Below are positions 1-5,600 of a stretch of DNA of 7,454 nt, in pieces. The stretch's first letter is position 1, and every line of letters begins with the position of its first letter. Source of the DNA: Flavobacterium sp. (GTDB taxonomy: Bacteria > Bacteroidota > Bacteroidia > Flavobacteriales > Flavobacteriaceae); NCBI RefSeq assembly GCF_030146175.1, contig NZ_JASLCE010000136.1:1-7454 (forward strand), written 5' to 3'. The notes beneath the pieces were generated by a model. It saw only the letters and a list, made by a program, of their open reading frames with translations, was not told the DNA's origin and did no database searches. The translations under genes and the position numbers were made by a program.

Positions 1-331
1 CTTTTATTTCGGGTTCCAGTATTTTTACTTGTCCGGCTCATTCATTACAAGGTATAACATTATACAACTCACCATATAATAGTGCTATACTGATATCGTC
101 TGTTGATTGAATTGTGCGATAATCACAATGAGGTGGCCAGGATTCGTGTATGTTTTCTATTTTGGGTAGAAAATGAATTGCTGCATAGTGACGGTGACCT
201 AACGACAGTTTAAAAATGCCTTTCGTTATATCCTGTCCAAAATCTTCGTCATAAAGTTGTAAGTCATCATCTTGATACTGACTGTCGGTATAATACAATC
301 AATAATTAAAGTCCCTTTTATAAAGTTTCAT
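1..331 (-). pseudogene. Degenerate tandem paralogue of the 344-940 gene, with two in-frame TGA codons; runs off the left edge
   Basis: Reading from an ATG at 329-331 gives a frame that stays open to the window edge except for TGA at 299-301 and TGA at 38-40. Between these stops lie 86 codons whose only possible start is TTG, directly after the first TGA, and which contain no Met. The translated segment is clearly related to the upstream neighbour: ITKGIF versus LSKGVF, HFLPKIENIHE versus RFIPHIENIDE, and ALLYGELYNVIP versus ACLFESKYVVTP, in the same order and with similar spacing. After the second TGA the frame reads AGQVKILEPEI, which can be placed against EGKNKIISKAVI of the neighbour. Other genes here stop with TAA or TAG and use TGG for Trp, so a reassigned TGA is unlikely. 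I infer a duplicated copy broken by nonsense mutations. The alternative is a short protein of 86 residues from TTG. Function is unknown. Confidence 0.6.
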
Positions 332-343
332 ATTGTCATAAAC

Positions 344-940
344 TTAATCCTCCATAGGAATTACAGTACCCTTATTGTCTCTTTTTCTTTTTAAACCGGA
401 TAATTCATAATCCGATAAATAAGACGAATTGATAATCCTGTTTTCTAAAAACACAGCTAATTTGTATTCTCTTTTTAAATCTTCTATAAAAGTGTTTTGT
501 CTATAAAACACATGATAGGTATCACCGTATTTATCTGTAAAAAATATATTTCTGACTTCTCGAATGTATTTTTTATACGTTCTAATGGAAACATAGAATA
601 CGATAATTTCAGACGCTATGTCTTCTATTGCAACATTAAATTGTTTTGCAATAACCGCCTTACTAATGATTTTATTTTTTCCTTCATTAGCATCGGAGGG
701 TGTAACCACATATTTACTTTCAAACAAACAAGCCATCCGAACTCCTTGAGTGGTCGTATCGTCGTAGCTATAGGCTTCGATTAATTCGTCAATATTTTCA
801 ATATGGGGAATAAATCGAACGTCTACAAAGTGATTTAAGAATAATGTAAAAACTCCTTTTGATAGATTTTTCGCATAATCTCCCTGATCTGCTTCTCTGG
901 CATATCCAATTCTAAAATCATATCGTGGTAAATGATGCAT
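344..940 (-). CDS. Hypothetical protein, intact member of a local two-gene paralogous family
   Basis: 198 residues, not recognised. The start is ATG at 938-940; an in-frame TAA lies a few codons upstream, so the start is well bounded. There is no signal peptide or membrane segment, so a cytoplasmic protein is likely. Visible parts are an N-terminal region (about 24-85) with the motifs LSKGVF and RFIPHIENIDE shared with the broken copy downstream, a middle region rich in Ile, Val and aromatic residues (about 95-165), and a basic stretch near the end (LKRKRDNKG). The spacing to the downstream copy is 12 bases from its presumed ATG, so the two were probably one transcription unit. Two tandem diverged copies of a small unknown protein can be an immunity or accessory family, but nothing in the sequence proves this. 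Confidence 0.72.
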   Translation of the reverse strand: MHHLPRYDFRIGYAREADQGDYAKNLSKGVFTLFLNHFVDVRFIPHIENIDELIEAYSYDDTTTQGVRMACLFESKYVVTPSDANEGKNKIISKAVIAKQFNVAIEDIASEIIVFYVSIRTYKKYIREVRNIFFTDKYGDTYHVFYRQNTFIEDLKREYKLAVFLENRIINSSYLSDYELSGLKRKRDNKGTVIPMED

Positions 941-1064
941 CTGGTTATTTTTAATTGTTTATCCGATTGCTGCATTGTAGTATCCTATACATAAGCAATC
1001 TGTTTTTAATGCAAATACTAATCTTTTTATAAATGTAATAGTATTCTTTCAATAAACTTTTATT

Positions 1065-1104
1065 TAGCTGTTTATTTATTTAAACCGCATAAATAAAATA
1101 GCTA
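1065..1104. promoter_or_regulatory. AT-rich dyad in the divergent intergenic region upstream of the thioredoxin-like gene
   Basis: The arms TAGCT-G-TTTATTTAT (1065-1079) and ATAAATAAA-AT-AGCTA (1089-1104) pair over 14 bp with one small internal bulge and a 9-base loop. The right arm overlaps a perfect 14-base palindrome, AAAATAGCTATTTT (1095-1108). The dyad ends about 36 bases before the ATG at 1141, so it could be an operator or a 5' leader hairpin of that gene. It is followed by a short T run (1105-1109), so a weak terminator for plus-strand transcription is also possible. The rest of 941-1140 shows no gene and no convincing Bacteroidota promoter (TTG…TAnnTTTG). Confidence 0.4.
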
Positions 1105-1140
1105 TTTTTAAGCTCCGATTCACATATTAACCACTATACT

Positions 1141-1731
1141 ATGCCTATAAAACCATACTTCATTTTTGCCTTTATTATTTTTTTCACAACTACTGTAAAA
1201 GCACAAACCTACTCGGAACAATACCAAAAGTGTTCTGAAGAATTGACAAAATTAACGGAAGTCGACTCTGTTTATTTCGAGTTACTAAAAAAAAGAAATG
1301 ATTGTCTTGTCGGAACAACGGCTCCGAATTTTACAGCCAAAACAGTTGACAATGAAGAAATAGAACTTTCAAAATTAATCGGCAAGGTTGTGGTTTTAAA
1401 CTTCTGGTTTACCAAATGTGAACCGTGTATCAAGGAAATGCCCTACTTAAACAAATTGGCTACTACTTTTTCAGCAAAAGACGTTGCATTTATTTCATTT
1501 GCGCCCGAAGATTCCGTAAAATTAAAAGCGTTTTTTAGTAAGCATCCTTTTAAATTTAAGACCATTCCCAACAGCGAAACAATCCGGCGTGATATTTTTA
1601 AATTGTTTAGTATCTGGCCGTATACCATCATTATTGACAAAACCGGAAAAATCAACAAAATGGGATTTGGAACACTTGATGAAGAAACATTCCCGGTTTA
1701 CAAAAATCGTATAACTGATTTACTGCAATAA
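1141..1731 (+). CDS. Exported TlpA/ResA-like thiol-disulfide oxidoreductase (thioredoxin fold)
   Basis: 196 residues. Residues 1-21 form a signal peptide with a hydrophobic core (FIFAFIIFFTTTVKA) and likely cleavage before Gln22. A short linker with Cys31 and Cys55 follows. The thioredoxin-like domain starts around GTTAPNF (58-64), the typical entry of AhpC/TSA and TlpA proteins. The redox motif is CEPC at 93-96 in VVLNFWFTKCEPCIKEMP; both catalytic cysteines are present. The cis-proline is Pro160 in WPYTIIIDKTGKI. Length and order fit the TlpA/ResA family, which reduces or exchanges disulfides of exported proteins in the periplasm. Without a Cys after the signal it is not a lipoprotein. The neighbours do not name a substrate: no cytochrome maturation genes are adjacent. 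It appears monocistronic and ends at a hairpin shared with the convergent gene. Family is secure; specific role is unknown. Confidence 0.9.
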   Translation: MPIKPYFIFAFIIFFTTTVKAQTYSEQYQKCSEELTKLTEVDSVYFELLKKRNDCLVGTTAPNFTAKTVDNEEIELSKLIGKVVVLNFWFTKCEPCIKEMPYLNKLATTFSAKDVAFISFAPEDSVKLKAFFSKHPFKFKTIPNSETIRRDIFKLFSIWPYTIIIDKTGKINKMGFGTLDEETFPVYKNRITDLLQ

Positions 1732-1743
1732 ATGCAAATAAAA

Positions 1744-1776
1744 ACAAAAGGACAAATCAATGATTTGCCCTTTTGT
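1744..1776. terminator. Bidirectional intrinsic terminator between convergent genes
   Basis: A 15-bp stem (1744-1758 with 1762-1776) closes on a 3-base loop. There is one non-Watson-Crick position, 1752/1768: an A-C mismatch in plus-strand RNA but a G-U wobble in minus-strand RNA. On the minus strand the stem is followed by a T-rich tract (reverse complement of about 1733-1743), so it should work best for the 1803-2654 gene, whose stop lies 26 bases before it. It lies 12 bases after the stop of the plus-strand thioredoxin-like gene and probably also ends that transcript. Confidence 0.75.
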
Positions 1777-1802
1777 AACTCTTATGCTATACGATACGAA
1801 AA

Positions 1803-2654
1803 TTATTTACGGTATAATGGGCATCGCTTTAAAAGATATTCCAAGGGTCCGCTATACGAACCGTCGGTATTGGTTAAAAAAGCTTTATGTGACTGATTGT
1901 AAATGCTTGCATTAGTATCCATATAGATCGCCAGACTTACACTTACTTCATATCGCTGTTGCGAATAACTATTTGTACTGCCATAACTGTTTACTCCTTT
2001 TACTTTTTCATTGTCGTCCCTTTTTACTTTGATATCACTATATCCGCTTGACGAACTGGTTTGCGCTCCTTTGTTTTGAATTACAGTACCATCAATAAGA
2101 TATTCAACCCCTAAAACATCACAGATCTCTTTCATTGTAAAACTGCGCATTTTATCACGGGTGATATTGTTTTTACTTAGTAAGGCATTTGTGGTACGCG
2201 GATCAAGAATAGTATAACCGGCCGAATGCTGAACCAAAAATGAATAGGTATCCTGCTGCGCCTGATATCCCACTTCCTCCGATCCCGGTTGCCGATCCAT
2301 TAAAAAACCAAAAGGTAAAATCGCAATCTTATTATGATGATCCACTGGCGAAGCAGTCATTGTAATATCGTCTTTTTTTCGGTCCGGTTCGGGTTGAACC
2401 GGATGACTAAATAACTCTACCCTTCCGCTCGAATGCACGATACGCAAAACATCGCTTTTTTTGATAGTGTATTCCAGGGTTTCACCGGAGTAAATGAATT
2501 TTAGATTTTCGTCCGAAATCCCGGTAATTTTACCTTTCATCTCTTCTCCGTTCGTTTTTATTATAACGTCAACTTTTGCCGGAGTGCGAGTTTGTGCTAC
2601 CGATATATTTGTAAATAAAACCAATACCAGTATTAGGGAATAAAATGTTCTCAT
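1803..2654 (-). CDS. Exported protein with an N-terminal beta domain and a CsgG/LpoB-like core
   Basis: 283 residues. Residues 1-20 are a signal peptide (FYSLILVLVLFTNISVA) with cleavage before Gln21. Residues about 25-84 match a small beta-rich segment common in exported Bacteroidota proteins (DVIIKTNGEEMKGKITGI … LEYTIKKSDVLRIVHSSG). After a charged linker (about 85-107), residues 108-260 resemble the CsgG/LpoB-type fold: IAILPFGF opens the domain, YTILD and a region ending in FTMKEICDVLGVEYLIDGTV (172-191) follow, then a Ser/Gly-rich insertion (198-231) and a strand (YEVSVSLAIYMD). CsgG/LpoB-like proteins form outer-membrane assembly or activator complexes, but this one has no lipobox Cys, so it is likely soluble in the periplasm. 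No curli or secretion genes are nearby. The fold call comes from motif memory; function is unknown. Confidence 0.75.
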   Translation of the reverse strand: MRTFYSLILVLVLFTNISVAQTRTPAKVDVIIKTNGEEMKGKITGISDENLKFIYSGETLEYTIKKSDVLRIVHSSGRVELFSHPVQPEPDRKKDDITMTASPVDHHNKIAILPFGFLMDRQPGSEEVGYQAQQDTYSFLVQHSAGYTILDPRTTNALLSKNNITRDKMRSFTMKEICDVLGVEYLIDGTVIQNKGAQTSSSSGYSDIKVKRDDNEKVKGVNSYGSTNSYSQQRYEVSVSLAIYMDTNASIYNQSHKAFLTNTDGSYSGPLEYLLKRCPLYRK

Positions 2655-2679
2655 TATGTTTGAGTTTAGTTGAAAATAC

Positions 2680-2695
2680 TACTATAAAAATAGTA
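2680..2695. repeat. Perfect 6-bp inverted repeat in the leader of the CsgG-like gene
   Basis: TACTAT-AAAA-ATAGTA lies 26-41 bases upstream of the ATG at 2654 on the minus strand. It may be a small operator or a weak leader hairpin. No repeat copy of it was seen elsewhere in the window. Confidence 0.35.
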
Positions 2696-2783
2696 CAAAT
2701 TTTAACATTTAGTTGTCCTTGCTGTATTTTCTTTACGTTAATCCCCTAATTTACAGGACTACCGTTTTACTACGAAAAATAAA

Positions 2784-2815
2784 AATACCCTGTTACTTAA
2801 AAGTAGCAGGGTATT
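2784..2815 (-). terminator. Intrinsic terminator of the RiPP precursor gene
   Basis: The stem pairs 2784-2797 with 2802-2815 around a TTAA-type loop. One position (2793/2806) is non-Watson-Crick on the minus strand. The core is CCCTG/CAGGG. On the minus strand the stem is followed directly by a T-rich run (reverse complement of about 2777-2787), and it begins about 37 bases after the stop codon at 2853. This supports a single-gene transcript for the precursor. Confidence 0.75.
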
Positions 2816-2852
2816 ATTGTCATTTTGTAAAGACAAATAGTAACCTTTGTTT

Positions 2853-3068
2853 TTATGGTTCTAAAGGAGGACAATCTCTGGTTAATAATGGAATTTCACA
2901 ACCGATTGCTCGGGTAAGTTCCGGCGGTCCCATCGGGTCAATACAGATCATTACCGATTGTGTGTAGGTAAAAGGTAATGCAGGACCTACACCTCCACCG
3001 TTAATAGCGCTTTTCTCGCTATCGGTTAACACAGAAACTACTTTCTTTCTAAGGTTAAGCTTTTTCAT
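2853..3068 (-). CDS. Double-glycine RiPP precursor peptide, class I lanthipeptide-type leader (Bacteroidota)
   Basis: 71 residues. The N-terminus MKKLNLRKKVVSVLTDSEK (1-19) followed by SAINGG (20-25) fits the Bacteroidota leader pattern of an LxLxK box, a hydrophobic helix, an acidic 'L…E' segment and a GG cleavage site, as annotated for class I lanthipeptide or 'natural product precursor' families. Cleavage after Gly24-Gly25 would release a core of about 46 residues. The core has three Cys (42, 57, 66), each with a Ser/Thr a few residues before it: S38-C42, T52-C57 and T63-C66. That spacing suits lanthionine rings, though I infer ring formation. The core is Pro-rich. No LanB/LanC, radical SAM enzyme, C39-peptidase ABC transporter or second precursor is in the window, so the gene is an orphan or is modified in trans. 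The plus-strand reading frame across it has no supporting features. Confidence 0.82.
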   Translation of the reverse strand: MKKLNLRKKVVSVLTDSEKSAINGGGVGPALPFTYTQSVMICIDPMGPPELTRAIGCEIPLLTRDCPPLEP

Positions 3069-3072
3069 TATA

Positions 3073-3121
3073 TAATTGGTTTTAGGGTTGTTCTATTCAG
3101 AATTTTAAAAATAACCAATTA
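3073..3121. repeat. Perfect 9-bp inverted repeat upstream of the RiPP precursor
   Basis: TAATTGGTT (3073-3081) and AACCAATTA (3113-3121) are exact reverse complements with a 31-base spacer; their centres are 40 bp apart, close to four helical turns. The inner copy lies just 5 bases from the precursor's ATG (3068). This could be a pair of half-sites for a regulator or a leader hairpin that masks the start. The AT-rich composition makes some chance of coincidence. Confidence 0.4.
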
Positions 3122-3134
3122 AATAATAATTGCT

Positions 3135-3151
3135 TACCCTTATTTAGGGTA
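3135..3151. repeat. Small hairpin between the LRR array and the RiPP precursor
   Basis: TACCCT-TATTT-AGGGTA forms a 6-bp perfect stem with a 5-base loop. An alternative pairing of AGGG (3147-3149 region) with CCCT at 3157-3160 is mutually exclusive with it. It lies 89 bases past the stop of the last LRR gene and 67 bases before the precursor's ATG. There is no minus-strand T run after it, so it is a poor terminator for the LRR array; it may be a regulatory site. No good promoter was identified in 3069-3239. Confidence 0.3.
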
Positions 3152-3239
3152 TTTTGCCCTATTTTATATTTATATAAAAAAAATAATGAGGCAATATGAA
3201 AGTAATCGACCTATAAATTTCTTTTTTAGTCCTTTTTGT

Positions 3240-4136
3240 TTATTGTGATGCAATTTTATGTTCTAACGCTTCTATAGCTGTTTTTAGCGTTTCGCCATGT
3301 GCCGAAAGATCTTCTTTTTCGACTAAAACGGTTTCGGATATATTAGGAACTCCACCTTTACAGTTATTAAAAATAAACCCGGTATGGATTCGTATTCCAT
3401 CTGAAGATTCGGACTTTTCAATAATGGTTAATACCCTATTAACTGATTTTACAGCGTATTGATACTCGCCAAACCGTACTTTGGTTAATGCATCACATTT
3501 CTGAAAATTATCCTTTCCAACAGAAGTCAGTTTGGGAGCCTCGAAACGAATTAGTGCATCACAATATCTAAAATTGCCGCTACCAATAGACGTTAACTTG
3601 GGAATTTCAAAGTCGGTTAACGTGTTACATTCGTTGAAATTTTCATCACCGATATACCTTAACAAGGGCGCTTCGAAGCGGGTTAGCGCATCACAGCCAT
3701 TGAAATTTTCGTCGACAATAGCCTTCAGTAATGGAGCTTCAAATTCGGTTAATGCGTTACAATATCTAAAATTATCACCTCCAAAATCTTTCAGCAAAGG
3801 AGCTATAAAACGAAGTAGCGCGTCGCACTCGTTGAAATTGTCGAATCCGATGGAAGTCAGCAAAGGTGCCTCAAAACTTGTTAGCGCATTACAAACCCTA
3901 AAATTTAAGTTTCCGATAGACGTCAACAAAGGGGCTTCGAAATGGGTTAGTTCCTCACATTCGTTAAAATTTTCGTCTCCGATAGAAATTAATCCAGGTG
4001 CGACAACTTTAACCAGTTCCTCCTGCTCTTGAATAGCACCATTCTTTATTTTTTTTACCGATTCCGGTAAATAAAGCACTCCGTCTTTTATATCGGTTGG
4101 ATCAATACTTATTAGTTTGTTTTTTTGTATTTTCAT
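3240..4136 (-). CDS. LRR_5/BspA-like leucine-rich repeat protein, array copy 1 (8 core repeats)
   Basis: 298 residues; ATG at 4134-4136. No signal peptide. Residues 1-39 are the family cap (MKIQKNKLISIDPTDIKDGV…); its second half, LYLPESVKKIKNGAIQ, resembles one LRR_5 unit. Residues 40-215 are eight 22-residue repeats with the pattern ALTxFEAPxLTSIGxxNFxxC, the layout of LRR_5/BspA repeats (IxIPxSVTxIGxxAFxGC). Residues 216-298 are the shared C-terminal module: VRFGEYQY, VLTIIEKS, IHTGFIFNN, and a final helix AHGETLKTAIEALEHKI. It is the last gene of the tandem array and stops without the 71-residue tail of copy 4. I see no convincing tail remnant after its stop. Such repeats are known to form curved binding surfaces; the ligand is unknown. 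Confidence 0.85.
   Translation of the reverse strand: MKIQKNKLISIDPTDIKDGVLYLPESVKKIKNGAIQEQEELVKVVAPGLISIGDENFNECEELTHFEAPLLTSIGNLNFRVCNALTSFEAPLLTSIGFDNFNECDALLRFIAPLLKDFGGDNFRYCNALTEFEAPLLKAIVDENFNGCDALTRFEAPLLRYIGDENFNECNTLTDFEIPKLTSIGSGNFRYCDALIRFEAPKLTSVGKDNFQKCDALTKVRFGEYQYAVKSVNRVLTIIEKSESSDGIRIHTGFIFNNCKGGVPNISETVLVEKEDLSAHGETLKTAIEALEHKIASQ
3492..4019 (-). repeat. Eight tandem 66-bp units encoding 22-residue LRR_5 repeats
   Basis: All eight units are exactly 22 codons. Conserved positions are Leu2, Phe5, Ala7-Pro8, Leu10, Ile/Phe13-Gly14, Asn17-Phe18 and Cys21. Unit 5 replaces Gly14 with Val. The fixed period keeps the opposite strand open as well (3532-4032), which yields a spurious antisense reading frame. 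Confidence 0.9.
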
Positions 4137-4184
4137 AAATAATTAATAAAAAAGTGTTTTTATCTGGTAAAATAGTTTAATCTG

Positions 4185-4251
4185 TTATAGTACGGTAACC
4201 ATTTTATAATAGGCCTCTGTGATTACTATATCTTCGTGGATCGGTTCTTTT
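4185..4251 (-). pseudogene. Decayed remnant of the C-terminal tail after LRR copy 2
   Basis: Directly after the TAA of copy 2 (4252-4254), another frame reads KKEPIHEDIVITEAYYKMVTVL and then TAA at 4185-4187. This matches KKEPIHEDTVITEAYYKTITGA in the intact tail of copy 4. The remnant ends there: about 50 codons of the tail are missing. The break arises from a frame change in the stretch before the A6 run that puts TAA in frame. The 115-base gap between copies 2 and 1 is therefore mostly former coding sequence. Confidence 0.85.
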
Positions 4252-5481
4252 TTATGGTTTCGCTTCCATTTTAAGTTCTAACGCTTTCATTGCCGTTTCT
4301 ACCGTTTCGCCATGAGCAAAAAAGCCGTCTTTTTCGACTAAAAAGGTTTCAGACAAATCAGGAATCCCTTCATTACATTCATTGAAAATAAACCCGGTAT
4401 GAATTCCTATTCCATTTACGGTTTTGGATCTTTCTATAATCGTTAATAATCCATCTGCTGATTTTACAGTATAGTTATACGTACCGAATTGTACTGTGGT
4501 TAGCACGTCACAAGCTCTAAAATTGTAGTCTCCGATTGTGATAAGTTCGGGAGCCTCGAAACGGGTTAACGCATAACATTTTATAAAATTATCGCCGCCA
4601 AGGAGTACTAGTTCGGGTACCACAAAGTGCGTTAATGTGTAACAATACCTAAAATTAAAATCCCCTATAGTCTTCAATATAGGAGCTTCAAAATGGGTTA
4701 ACGCTCTGCATTCTTTAAAATTGTCGTCTCTAATCCATGTCAGTTCAGGTGCCTTAAAGCATATTAGTGCATCACAATACCAAAAGTTAAAATCTCCCAT
4801 ATCCGTCAATCCTGGTGCTTCGCATTGGATTATTGCGTCACATTCGTAAAAATTTTTGTTTCCCATATCATTCAGCATAGGAATCGCGAGATCGGTTAAT
4901 GCATCACAAAAATAGAAATTGTCATTTTGCATCGAAAACAACATAGGAGCCTCGAAGGAGATTAGCGCCTTACAAAAACCAAAATTGTCACTTCCAATAG
5001 TTGTCAAAACGGGCGCGCTAAAGCGAGTCAGTGCATTACATTCCCTGAAAATATGGTGTTGTATAGACGTTAGCATAGGTGACTCGAACTGGGTTAGTGC
5101 GTTACATTTATAGAAATTATAAGTCCCAATAGTCGTTAATCTGGGCGCTTCGAAGTCGGTTAGCGCATTACATTCATAGAAATTTCTGTTTCCGATAGTC
5201 GTTAACAGCGGAGCTGCAAAACTAGTTAGCGCACTACATTCACAGAAATTTTCGTTTCCGATAGTCTCCAACAGCGGCGCTACAAAACTGGTTAACGCCT
5301 GACATTGGTAACAATTTTTGTTTTTAAGGGCCATTAATCCGGGCGCGACAACTTTAACCAGTTCCGGTTGATTTTGAATAACCGATTCCCCAATTGATAG
5401 TATCGATTCCGGTAAATAAAGCACTCCGTATTTTATATCAGCTGAATCAATTTTTTTTAATATGCCATATTGTATTTCCAT
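4252..5481 (-). CDS. LRR_5/BspA-like leucine-rich repeat protein, array copy 2 (13 core repeats)
   Basis: 409 residues; the longest complete copy. ATG at 5479-5481. No signal peptide or membrane segment. The cap is residues 1-39 (MEIQYGILKKIDSADIKYGV…), followed by 13 exact 22-residue repeats (40-325) and the shared C-terminal module (326-409) with VQFGTYNYTVKSADGLLTII, IHTGFIFNE, LSETFLVEKDGFFAHGETVE. The first repeat has NC in place of NF (NKNCYQC), as in copy 3, which links copies 2 and 3 more closely than copy 1 at this point. Its stop lies just where the tail would continue, and the remnant of that tail follows. Family membership is strong; the molecular role is unknown. Cytoplasmic location is inferred from the lack of a signal, but non-classical export cannot be excluded. 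Confidence 0.87.
   Translation of the reverse strand: MEIQYGILKKIDSADIKYGVLYLPESILSIGESVIQNQPELVKVVAPGLMALKNKNCYQCQALTSFVAPLLETIGNENFCECSALTSFAAPLLTTIGNRNFYECNALTDFEAPRLTTIGTYNFYKCNALTQFESPMLTSIQHHIFRECNALTRFSAPVLTTIGSDNFGFCKALISFEAPMLFSMQNDNFYFCDALTDLAIPMLNDMGNKNFYECDAIIQCEAPGLTDMGDFNFWYCDALICFKAPELTWIRDDNFKECRALTHFEAPILKTIGDFNFRYCYTLTHFVVPELVLLGGDNFIKCYALTRFEAPELITIGDYNFRACDVLTTVQFGTYNYTVKSADGLLTIIERSKTVNGIGIHTGFIFNECNEGIPDLSETFLVEKDGFFAHGETVETAMKALELKMEAKP
4507..5364 (-). repeat. Thirteen tandem 66-bp units encoding 22-residue LRR_5 repeats
   Basis: Thirteen units, all 22 codons, with the same conserved Leu2/Phe5/Pro8/Leu10/Asn17-Phe18/Cys21 pattern. Units 5, 7 and 10 lack the usual Gly14 (Gln or Arg instead), and unit 5 has Ile in place of Asn17. 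Cys21 is present in every unit. Diversity is concentrated at repeat positions 4, 6, 9, 12, 15-16 and 19-20. Confidence 0.9.
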
Positions 5482-5487
5482 AATTCA

Positions 5488-5550
5488 GTTATAACTATTC
5501 TAAATGCTTTCAAAAGTGAGTAATGCTTTGAATTGCTCCATTCCATAAGC
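5488..5550 (-). repeat. Duplicated leader/tail block, copy upstream of LRR copy 2
   Basis: This 63-base block aligns without gaps to 6650-6712, with about 53 of 63 bases identical by eye. In the right-hand copy the block spans the end of the tail of gene 4 and the leader of gene 3. Here it spans the tail remnant of gene 3 and the leader of gene 2. It shows that the unit of duplication included the intergenic region. Confidence 0.85.
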
Positions 5551-5600
5551 GCTCTATCATACGTCTCCGTTATCACGGTAGCTTCGAATCGGTTCTTTTT
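5500..5600 (-). pseudogene. Decayed remnant of the C-terminal tail after LRR copy 3, internally deleted and frameshifted
   Basis: After the TAA of copy 3 the same frame continues as KKNRFEATVITETYDR, matching KKEPIHEDTVITEAYYK of the intact tail in copy 4. Another frame then reads AYGMEQFKALLTFESI and stops at TAG (5500-5502), matching the tail end NAYGIEKFKALITFEIS. About 40 codons between the two parts, including the ITGACTQGVKQW region, are missing. Small indels (for example loss of two bases after GATTC) add to the damage. It cannot be translated as one tail. Confidence 0.9.

Noticed and set aside
497..784. 95-codon plus-strand open frame
   Set aside because: It lies wholly inside the 198-residue minus-strand gene, whose paralogy supports the minus-strand reading.
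1012..1020. TAGTATTTG (minus strand), and TAAAATTTG at 2696-2704, as Bacteroidota -7 promoter elements
   Set aside because: Each has one base too many between TA and TTTG, and neither has a TTG at the expected -33 distance.
1443..1658. 71-codon minus-strand open frame
   Set aside because: It is antisense to the thioredoxin-like gene, which has a clear CxxC motif and signal peptide.
2713..2967. 84-codon plus-strand open frame
   Set aside because: It overlaps the RiPP precursor on the other strand and runs through its terminator hairpin; no recognisable features. The minus-strand precursor explains the region better.
3170..3239. Tail remnant downstream of LRR copy 1
   Set aside because: Only a short KKE-like match next to an A run was found; it is too weak to separate from chance in AT-rich sequence.
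3532..4032. 166-codon plus-strand open frame opposite LRR copy 1
   Set aside because: It is the antisense of the 66-bp repeats; the period is a multiple of three, so a stop-free antisense frame is repeated. Its translation is itself a low-information repeat, and a similar shorter frame lies opposite copy 2 (4919-5113).
4228..4254. Programmed frameshifting that would restore the tail in copies 2 and 3
   Set aside because: The A run follows rather than precedes the stop codon, and the tails carry further deletions and stops, so one slip could not rebuild the domain.
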